Part shown: positions 55,270-64,000 of the stretch, in pieces
Layout of the letters: every line of letters begins with the position of its first letter
Numbering within the stretch: position 1 is the stretch's first letter
Origin: Paraspadella gotoi
Lineage: Eukaryota > Chaetognatha
Direction of reading: 5' to 3'
DNA length: 64,000 bases
Assembly (NCBI GenBank): GCA_051294375.1
Contig: JBJCIZ010000239.1
Span: 1,630,581-1,694,580 of the forward strand
Notes under the pieces: model-generated
Database searches by the model: none
The model's input: only the letters and a program-made list of their open reading frames with translations
Told to the model about the DNA's origin: nothing
Translations under genes and position numbers: made by a program

Positions 55270-55785
55270 TATTATTTTTATAACTAAGAGAAAAAAAATA
55301 AATTGTTAAAATAAAATATACAGAATATGGCAAGACGAAATTTGTAACATTCAAATAAAAGACTAGATATATTTAAAACATTGAAAATTACAATGCTAAA
55401 GAAATTAGTTACGTCTACTCTTTGCCCCAGGTAATTATAACAGAATTACGATTTAAATATATGATTTAAGAAAAAGACAACGAAAAACAAGAGATAAAAA
55501 AAAACAACATCAACAAAAAAAAAATAAAAAAACAATTTTTAATGGGAAGGAAATTCTTAGCTTAGTATTTTTTTTACCTTTCAATTTAAAAATTGTCTAC
55601 AAGAAGACCAGTTTAATTAAAAAACCTTTGTTTAAGAATATTTTAAAACAATATGTTAAGCAATAGACAAGAACCAAGTGTTAGTTAATAATCTCCTAAA
55701 AACGAAAAAAAATGTATATTGATTAAATTCGTTTGCAATAATTACAGGCAAATGAGAATACAACCAGATGAATGCATGCAAGCGT

Positions 55786-55867
<82 letters not shown>
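55270..55867. other. Spacer between POFUT2 start and RRM-protein stop
   Basis: About 600 bases, AT-rich, holding the (CT)n tract at its upper edge. No other gene was seen. Confidence 0.5.

Positions 55868-55868
<1 letters not shown>
55791..55868. repeat. (CT)n / (GA)n microsatellite abutting a stop codon
   Basis: About 78 bases of pure CT on the plus strand. On the minus strand the TGA stop of the five-RRM gene is directly followed by (GA)n, so the 3' UTR starts inside the repeat. Confidence 0.9.
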
Positions 55869-55872
<4 letters not shown>

Positions 55873-58800
55873 ATCTCTTGGTCTTCTTAGGCGGTTCGCC
55901 CGTCTTCTCCATGTTGACATTGCGACTGTCGCCCCTTCCGCCCGGAGAAGAGTGAAGGGCGGCGTGGACGTCGATCTCGATCGATTCGGGATCCGGCTTC
56001 ACGTGAATCGACCTCCGGGTAACGAAAAAGAGACGTTAGTAATGATCGTTAATGTTATTTTATTACGTTATCAACTTATTCATTACTTTTTATCAGAATC
56101 GTGGGGATCTTTTCGTTTGGAAGTGGAGGAAGAAGATGAGGAAGAAGAAGAGGCGGCTTCGCTGGAATTCCAAACGATGACCGGAAAAATAGTGAATCCT
56201 TTTGGTTCGAAGGCGGAGAAAAGAAAATTATATAAATAGTTTTTAAAAAAGAGAGTAAGTAAGTAAGTAAGGCTTTTTTTTTTGTAATTTCAGTTTTTAC
56301 TTTTCTTCATCAGTTCGGCGCCCGTTTTCGAAAAAGGTGAGATATGCATAATCTGAAAGGAAAACATGAAAGAGAGAAAAAAAAATTAAGGTCAGCATCA
56401 GATTTACCCTATTTGATAAATACATTACCTTTATGCGAGCCAGTGACTTGAAAATCGTGTATGTGACCAAAACGGAAAAATAAGCCAAGAGGGAATCGAT
56501 ATTGGTGTAACGAGTCAAGCCGCGGACGAGAAGTCGCTTTCTCGAATTCGATTCCTCGCGGTGAGAAGATGAACCACCTGATTTCAATTTTCGACCGGAA
56601 GGTTTTGAGTTCCGGGTAAATCGAGTAAGAAACAAGAACGCATTTACTTACCCGGTTTGTGTCTAAAATAAATGTTAAAAATACGTAAATATTAAAAACG
56701 TTATCATGAAGGAAAAACTTGCTCTAAAAAAAATAAATGAATCAAAAATCATTACGTAGTAGGAATTGATTGAACAGTTTCAAAAAAATGCATGTAAAAA
56801 ATTACAAGATAATTTAGTTCGTAAAAATAAAACTAACAATAATGCAAAAGAGAATAAATTAGGATCAAATTTGCAATATAAAAAAAACTTTTTAATAAGT
56901 TGATAAAAACTTTCTTTATGGAAAATTAAAATATTAAAATATTAACAATAAATACCTCGATCGTGACTCCTCGACGACTTGTAGCCTCGATCCTCTCCTC
57001 TCCTCTCCTTCGTCACCGTCCTCTTCTTCTCCTCCTCCTCCTCCCGATGCCTCCACCGATCCACAATGAGATCTCGTCCGTTGAGACTGTGGTCCATCTC
57101 GCAGACCATCTCCGCCACGTCGTCCGACTTGAAGGAGACGCGACAGAACTCTTTCGATCCCGAGGAGCTCCGCTTCATGGAGCATCGATCGACGGCGCCG
57201 AATTGAGAGAAGTAGAGGGAAATGTCTGGGGCGTTGGCGTCGCCTGGCGGCGGGGAAAGAGGGGGAGGGAATAGAGAGACGCTACTACGAAAAAGGGGGG
57301 GGGGGACAGCGAAGGGCAGAACTCTTCGTCTCGCACCCAAGTTAGCCACGTAGACGGATCGATTGTCCCGCGAGGAGGGATCGTGGGGATCGGTCTCGAC
57401 CGCCGGATCGTCGGGTCCACGCTTTGACGGTTTGGAGGCGTCGTCGACGACGCCGAGCGAAGTTCGATGCAGACTCGCGTTCAACACTTTCATGTCTTCC
57501 TTGGAGAAGGCGTGGCGAATCTCGATCTTCACGTCTGTGAATTACGTAGGATTGAACGAAAGAAAGTATTTTAATGTAGTACTACCAAAGCTGTTAACTG
57601 CTTTATTTAAAAACGAGAACAGGAAATATTAATAATGGGGGTTTTTTACTCTGCCAAAAATCATAAGTTACAAGAATATTGGTAAACTTTTTAAAATAAT
57701 TTTTTTAAAATTTATATATATATGGGGTGAGGGGTAATTTCCAAATAACTCAAGCACTGATAATATATTGATTTAATCTAATTTGCATATAGAAGTGATT
57801 ATAATAAGACGAAATAAAATTTAAATCAATATTTTTTTCCGATGGAAAATATGAAAAAAACTGTCAATGAAAATAAATAATTTTACATTTTTAAATACCT
57901 GATAAATAAATGACTTTCAACACGGATCTGACTAAAAGATTTAGAGTGCCGAAGCTACCATAAAATAGATATAGCCTAAACTATATAAAAACCTTTGAAG
58001 AGATAGCAGAAAATTCCCGGGTGGGACTAAGAGGGCTTTCTTGCCTAATATCAGACAAATTAGCCAATAATAAATATGTTAAGCACTCATCTCATAATTT
58101 CGTCATCTTCACCAAAATTCAATGGCGAGGACGTCGGCAAAAATACCGTTCTCTAGTGAACTGATTCTTACTAACCCCATTGTATTTGTCACATGTACTT
58201 GACTAAATTCAATTATCAGTCCACCAGCCAGACCCGCCCGTACTAGTCTTGTGAATAAAAGTAATTAATAAAAATAAATTAGGGAATTAAAGAGGTGCAG
58301 TAATATTAAACGCTTTTTATGCATACTAACGTCCTGATAACAAGAAAAAAAGCAAAAAAATAAAATATATTGGTATATTGTCTAACTGAGAAATAAAGCA
58401 TCTTATTTCTTCCCCATCACCTTCCCCCAAAAAAGGGACTCTGTGCGAATCCCCTTTGGAGAGCACGGTCTGCACGGACTCCTTGGCGGCAAAAGTGACG
58501 AAGGCCTCGGACATGGTGAGCTCGATGTTCATGGAGACATCCTCGACGGCACCGAAGGAGGAGAAGTAGCTCGTCAAGTTGTCCCTCGTCATCCCGATGG
58601 GGATTTTGGTGACGAAGATCTGACGACTTCGCAGGTTGAACACTTCCAGGTGGAGGGGAATGGAAGAGGAGGAGGAGGAAGAAGAATCGGCGCCGTTGGA
58701 TGTCGGATTCTTCGATTTTTCAGCGCCGGACGACGCCGGCTTCGCTGGCTCAGATTCTTTACTTTTCGTCGAGTACCAAGACCAAAATCCGGCATCGGAG

Positions 58801-61366
58801 GAAGACGAGGTGGACACGGGAGTTGCGATATAGGATGCGGTGGTGGGAGCAGCGCTCATTGTTACTTTAGATACATTTGGAGTTTCTTTCGATATGATAG
58901 CAACGCCGGGTGCCGAGGATGAAATCGGCGTGATCTTGGGTAAAAAGTTTGGAAGGATCGGCATCGGTGGCGCCGCGTTGGCTGACGGCGGCGGAACCGC
59001 GTTGTAGAAGGTTTGCTGTCGAGACGCGGAGAGCGCGTCGAAACTCGGGACGGCGCCGACGGGCAGAACAGGGCCGTACAAATGGGGGTTCGGGTACTGA
59101 GCGACGAGGGTGGGAATCTGCTGAGCACCGCCAACGCCAGAACCCATCGTGCGATTGATCTCCGCCTTTTGACGGGCGTTCGCCAACGCCTTTTGGAAAA
59201 TGACATCCGTCGTCGTCTTGGTCGTCGGCGTTTGCATGGCCTGGAGGGCCTGGGCTTGTTGGAGGGCCTTGTTCTTACGAACCAGGTGGTGCGAGTAGCA
59301 CTGAGCTATCTCTTCTTGATTGGACGGGCAGGCGACGTTGATGACGGAGCTAATTTATAATCGGTCGAAAAAAGGTGTCGCGTGGAAAAATAAAACTAAA
59401 TTTTAATCACTAAAATAAATTTAACAATTTTAGTTTTTTAAAAGTAAATGATCGGGACAAGAAAATCGTTAATGTGGACGAACTCACCCATCGAGAATGT
59501 GTGGTTTATGCATGAGTCCTTTCTCCCATCCTTCCCAAGAGGCCATCTGGACGAATGCAAAACCTCTGCTTATTCCGCTGTTAGTGTCGATTTTCAAAGT
59601 CACCGACCACACGGGACCGAACAGCTCTAAGTAATTTCTAAAAATAACATTGATTTATTATCTAATTAATAATTAAATATCCTTAATCGCCGATTCGTTA
59701 AAGGAATATTACTTGATAGACTTGGACGTGGTGCAAGGGTTGAGTCCACTCAAGTTATATCGACAACAAATCAAATCCTTCCTGGCCGTTTTGGGGTCCA
59801 ACTGCCTGTTGTCCAAAATATGTAAATTAACTTCGGTCAATTTCTTCACAGCTTCCTTCGTTTGGTAAGACAAGAAACAAAAGCCTGCGGGAGAGAGAAA
59901 TTGAAAAAAAAAAAGGGTTTTTGGTCAATTCTTTAAACTTAAAGCGATGTCAAGAATACAGAGAGACCACACTCGCCTCGACCCGCGGGCCGATTGAATT
60001 TGGTAAGAGGCCCGAATTTGGAAAAGTAATCTCGCAGGCGCCCGTCGCCAGTCTCCAAGTTGATTCCACCGACGAAAACCGAGAGATCTTCGGGATCGAC
60101 GGGTTCCAGATCCGGTTCCTTTTTCTCATCGGATCCGGAGTCGGCGCCGATCGCCGGGATCGGCTTGGGTCCTTGGCCGAGAACTTGGAGAGGTTCAGAT
60201 TTTTCCTCAAAAATGGGGAGCGATTTGACATCTTCATCAATGCCAGGGAGCGGTTGGGAATCTTTGTCGCTCGCCAGAATGGGTTCGGAGACTTCACCGA
60301 GTAAAGGAAGAGATTTGGAATCATCTCCAATTGTAGGGTTCGCAGATGAGGCTGCGTTTGATCCCGAGGGTAAGTCGCCTCCAATAATTATGGGCGAGTT
60401 TAAAGCAGAGGAATCTGAAGAAGCTTTCTCAGTATCCGATGCCGACTTAGCTGTTGCACCGACCATCGGTGATCCGTTCAATAACTCGCCAATTTGTATG
60501 GTCGCCGCCGCCGCCGCCGCTTCGCTCGTCAGTGTCGAGGACTTCTCAGGAATCTGACCGATCGAAGTTTGGCCCAAAGCCACGCCCAATAACGAGGAAA
60601 TCGGAGGTTTCGATTTCTGGTCCTTTCCCCCATCGAGCGGCGCGCGAGAGGGAACTCCCAACGAAGGGATCGATGAATTGGAAGGCGTCTCGTCACCGAA
60701 CAGCGAGATCGGCTCCTCTCTCGTCTGAGAACTCGCTTGAATAGTTATATCGTCATCTTCGGGTGCCGCTTCCTCCGGCGCTTTCGACGCCGTCTCGAGC
60801 TTATCAGTATCTGGCCAGCCAGCGGGCGGCGCCACGGCATCGCCGGCGTCGTACAACTCTATCCCCGGCTCTTCAGGCGTTGGGGAAGCGGCAACGGGCG
60901 GCGGGGAAGGAGCGGTGGGCGGCGGGGAAGGAGCGGTGGGCAGCGGGGAAGCAGCGGTGGGCTGCGGGGAAGCAGCGGCGGTGGCTTCGACGGCTGGTGA
61001 GGGAGAGACGGTCCCAGTTTTGACGGCATTGTCGACGATCTTCCACAGTAGACGCTTCTGTCCTTTGGTGATGGGCAGCTGTTGAATGTCACCCTGCTCC
61101 ATGGCCAGAACCTCCGCCTTGGAGGACCATTCGTCTTCGAGGAGGGCGGCCAGGGTTTCGTGAGTGACGCCGAGTGGAAGGAGCCATCCGCTCAACGCGT
61201 CCGTCGACGCCTGAGACGATTTGGCCGTCTTGGATTCCAGATCGAAGATGGGGACGTCCCTGGTGGTCGGACGATGGTGCGGGTGTGACCCGTTTCTGCC
61301 TTGAGCCTTCGCTTGGCCGTCCAGGGCCTTTTGAACGCTGAGGGGTATAAAGCGTTTAGGAGGCAT
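55868..61366 (-). CDS. Large RNA-binding protein with SAM-like domain and five RRMs
   Basis: Exons: 61366-59977, 59884-59713, 59637-59488, 59349-58421, 57534-57337, 57243-56956, 56577-56429, 56352-56301, 56198-56087, 56012-55868, giving about 1194 residues with all phases consistent. Residues about 55-125 look SAM-like (WLLPLGVTHETLAALLEDEW, ITKGQKRLLWKI). A long Ser/Pro/Ala-rich disordered region follows. RRM1 (about 430-500) has SVFVGGI and RGFCFLSY; RRM2 (about 500-585) has SRGFAFVQM; RRM3 (about 813-885) has RQIFVTKIP; RRM4 (about 935-1015) has SVYVANLG; RRM5 (about 1057-1125) is degenerate (RLLVRGL). The C-terminus is PPKKTKRY. Exon 1 ends in a GC donor (GCGAGT at 59976), needed to make RNP1 of RRM1. 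No ortholog is recognised; an hnRNP-like role is inferred. Confidence 0.75.
59885..59976 (-). other. GC-AG intron inside RRM1
   Basis: Intron starts GCGAGT and ends CGCAG. The alternative GT four bases on gives the wrong frame. The GC join creates the RNP1 string GRGFCFLSY. Confidence 0.75.
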
Positions 61367-63265
61367 GGCGGGATCCTGTTGGATAAACCTTTTCTTTTTT
61401 TTTTTGATCAACTAGAAAAAGTTGGGGAAAGTTTTGGAAACAAGAAAGAAATGTTTTTAAAAAATTAATACTCACTTATTTGGTACTTACTAATGCGTAG
61501 TCACTGTTAGAAAACAAATGAGATTAAAATTAATAAAGATTTTTTTTTTTTGCTTTTGGCATTTTTAACTTTTTTTGATTAAATTTTGTTATGAGGTTTA
61601 ATAATTTAGTAAATAATCAGCAAATAATTATAATAATAATAATAATAATAATAATTTAGAAAATAATTTTGTTTTACATAGTTTGATTTAATTTAATATA
61701 ATTTAATTCAATTATTTAGATTGATATTTATTATTTTTATTTCTTTCGGGCCGAGATTATTATATAAAAATTATCAGTTATTCGCATTAAAACCTAATAG
61801 TATAGGAATAAACAAATTATGAGCAATAATCATTCAGGGTAATTGGGGTTAAAAATTAATAAAAAGGACTAAATAGCAGAAATCTTGTATATAAAATATG
61901 ATAAGACGACGAATTTTCAAACGTATTCTATATAACTGCTTTGAAAATGGTATCACTAGACTTGTGAAATTTAATTCTTTATAATTGTTCTTTCGAATCT
62001 GAAGCACAACGCATAATATTGGGTCCTTACTCAAAAATTATCTAATTATCTTCAGTGGCAGCAGTAGAAATATCAAGCTCAAAATAAAGGCCCATCTCAT
62101 CATTCCATCATATGGCATAAATAGCATAAAAACACAGGAATTCCAAGCGACGAAAGTCAAAATATAAGCCATCCATTAGGTTCATTTCTTCATATCTGAA
62201 ACGAAACAAATACAAACCGAGAAAAAATAATAATCCGCGAATAAATGGATAAGTTCCGGTCGATCTTCGCTCCGAATTCAAGAAGGGAAATCGGCAACGA
62301 TTCGAATTGCCACGATGGCCTTCCCCCAAAATTTTAGATCCATCGACGAGGCGTCTCGTATCACAGATTAAAAATTTCGTGGTTTCATTGTGACAAAAAC
62401 TCAAACCGGCGTGGATTTCATTTAACACCCAAGCAATCCACTAACGATAGGCAGGGAAATTCTTTTAAAAGCCGCGAAACAAAGCGCAGGGATTGCGCCA
62501 TGTTGTATTAAAGGGCTGTTTCTGCTTACAAACAGACCACGCGCGGCCATGGCGATCGAGGCCGCCCTCTGTCCACGACGCCAACGTCGCCTGGGGGAAA
62601 TAAATGAGCAGCGGTTGGAGGCTGAGAAGCCAAACTAACTTCTCCAATCTTCAAGAATTATCAGAATTGCGTGCTTATTGTTTAATACATTTTTCTTATC
62701 ATTAATTCTGATTTGTTTATAATTATTTTGAAGCCTGGTCCGACTGGAGACGTCTGAATATGAGCAAGTTTTGCCAAAATTTCTTTGCTTTTCGAAACCC
62801 TTTCGAGAGACCCTAAAGTTAGCAATATATGAAGTTCTCAAAGGAAGTACCGATTTAATAAATTTATGATTCATTTATGATACCAAGTACCACTTGGTTT
62901 TGATACGCAGCTCAGTCACAGCTTTACAATTAATTCTGACTCAGGGCTAGAATAATTCGATGAACAGAATCGAACCAAGTAATTCAGGGACAAACAAACG
63001 TTAGAGGTCACGTAATCTTTTGCGTAGGAAGCAATCCTCCAATATTTAACAGTTTGATAACAAATAATGCAAGATTTTTTTTATAATTTATAAAAATATA
63101 CGTTTCAATGGAAATACAAACGTAAAATAACGATTCAGGTTCACGTGGGTTAAAATTTCGGGCGTTCCATTAGAATAAAAGCTAGAAAATAAAAGAAATA
63201 CGCAACAAAAAACCAATAGAAATGATAAATTATAAATTATAAATTATCCAAACAAACTGTTCGGT
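61367..63265. other. Long spacer with a possible small unidentified gene
   Basis: About 1.9 kb between the RRM gene start and the DTWD2 stop. Most is AT-rich with TAA repeats near 61628-61655. The stretch 62100-62650 is less AT-rich and holds short minus-strand frames (for example from 62587 in a GCCATGG context, and from 62504 beginning MAQSLRFVSRLLKEF, presequence-like), but no consistent spliced model was found. Confidence 0.3.
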
Positions 63266-63723
63266 TCAAGTCTTCCCTCCAGCCATGTCTACCAATCGAT
63301 TGGCCTGCTTCCTCGACACCTTTTTCTCATAAGACCCCTCCCGCAGCCTCTTCTCCTTGCTGCAGTGTGGCACGGCGCCGTGCTGCAACTGGAAGGCGCA
63401 GAGAGCGTCGAGCGGTTTCAAGAAGGCGCCGACGACGTCGTCGCGATTCTCGATGACTGAAATGGCGAGCGCCGCCGTCTCCACCGTCGAGAGAGTGTTC
63501 GACGTCGGCTGAGTTCGAATCACGTAGCGGCTCTGTAAGGCGGTGGCGGCGTCGGCTGCGTCCTCGTTCGCGGGGTAATATCGTCTCAAAGTGGGAGAGT
63601 TGGTGAACATGACGCGACGACATCGACGAAGAAAATCGTTTTTCTGATACAAGCCTAAAGCCTGAGGCCAAGTCCCGTCCAAGAGGATCAGGTTAAACGG
63701 ACCTTCGGGTTTGGGAGAAGTTT
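63266..63723 (-). CDS. DTWD2: DTW-domain tRNA aminocarboxypropyltransferase 2, last exon
   Basis: Terminal exon only; the acceptor is at 63724 (CTCGCAG) and earlier exons lie beyond the window. About 152 residues. It shows NLILLDGTWPQALGLYQKN, containing the DTW-type motif D-G-T-W, then RYVIRTQPTSNTLSTVETAALA and DALCAFQLQHGA, which match vertebrate DTWD2. Such enzymes make acp3U in tRNA using the aminocarboxypropyl group of S-adenosylmethionine. The basic C-terminal tail ends DMAGGKT. A frame at 63914-64000 (minus) could be an upstream exon, but its phase does not fit, so it was not joined. Confidence 0.88.
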
Positions 63724-64000
63724 CTGCGAGAAAAAATTACAAAATCGTTTAATACATATTACATAGACACTAGTTTAAGTATTATTAGCACTTTATAGTA
63801 AGCTTAAAAGTAAGTTTAATGTATTAATTAAACTCTCCTGGATAACAAGATTTAATTACGACTGATTAGTCAAATATTAAACACACAAACAAAATTAGCA
63901 AAACCCAACCAATGCCCGCATGTGGTTACTTGTCTAATGTCTATGTCGTCGCCATTGTGGTCGTCTTTGTCTTTTTGGCCATCGCGTTGATTTCTCAAAT

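Noticed and set aside
55772-56239. Plus-strand frame with a long Ser-Leu repeat
   Set aside because: It is the CT microsatellite translated; the real coding is on the other strand.
56301-56352. Frame reading DYAYLTFFENG in exon 8 of the five-RRM gene looks like a perfect RNP1
   Set aside because: It needs a non-canonical donor before it and leaves the wrong phase after it. The other frame fits canonical GT-AG sites on both sides and the following exons.
56637-56650. Possible 11-base microexon (ACACAAACCGG between AG and GTAAGT) in the same gene
   Set aside because: Including it breaks the frame; direct joining of 56956 to 56577 is in phase and gives a sensible sequence.
63913-64000. Plus-strand frame beginning MPACGYLSNV with a hydrophobic helix at the window edge
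   Set aside because: Too short and cut by the edge; no upstream promoter or family likeness, and all other genes are on the minus strand.

Overview
The window is compact animal nuclear DNA: spliced genes with mostly 50-150 base introns, short AT-rich spacers, and many homopolymer and (GA)n tracts. The gene set (PLC-gamma, a Gs-class G alpha, CDK12, POFUT2, B3GALNT2, TMEM243, BLOC1S3) is metazoan. The small introns and mixed divergence would suit an early-branching animal such as a sponge, but the species cannot be fixed from sequence alone. Exon joins were worked out by hand from splice consensus and reading phase. For most genes every junction keeps frame.

All 22 recognised genes lie on the minus strand, so they read from high to low coordinate. 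From the low end: PLC-gamma (C-terminal part cut by the window edge), PPM1G, CUTA, ISY1, PPP2R5, NIFK, TMED2, BLOC1S3, a stand-alone double-MIT protein, CDK12/13, B3GALNT2, TMEM243, an unrecognised one-pass membrane protein, MRPL9, an SCI1-like basic nuclear protein, ICMT, a Gs-like G alpha, a sulfotransferase-like protein, RRP12, POFUT2, a five-RRM protein, and the last exon of DTWD2. Spacers are often under 300 bases (54 bases between TMEM243 and B3GALNT2). Functions are mixed: signalling (PLCG, G alpha, PP2A-B56, PPM1G), RNA work (ISY1, NIFK, RRP12, CDK12, RRM protein, DTWD2), secretory pathway and glycosylation (TMED2, POFUT2, B3GALNT2), and protein prenylation (ICMT).

The non-coding space holds several repeat families: a 250-base dispersed element (four copies), a tRNA-derived SINE-like family (five copies, two forming an inverted pair), and two long (GA)n tracts. 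An 18-base motif, AATCTCATTTGCATATTG, recurs in 13 introns. Its orientation is always fixed relative to the nearer exon, so it looks like the terminal inverted repeat of an intron-borne element. This is the most unusual pattern in the window. A 10-N gap at 52816-52825 is flanked by two near-identical copies of one sequence, most simply unmerged haplotypes. One copy carries an extra insertion of the 250-base family.
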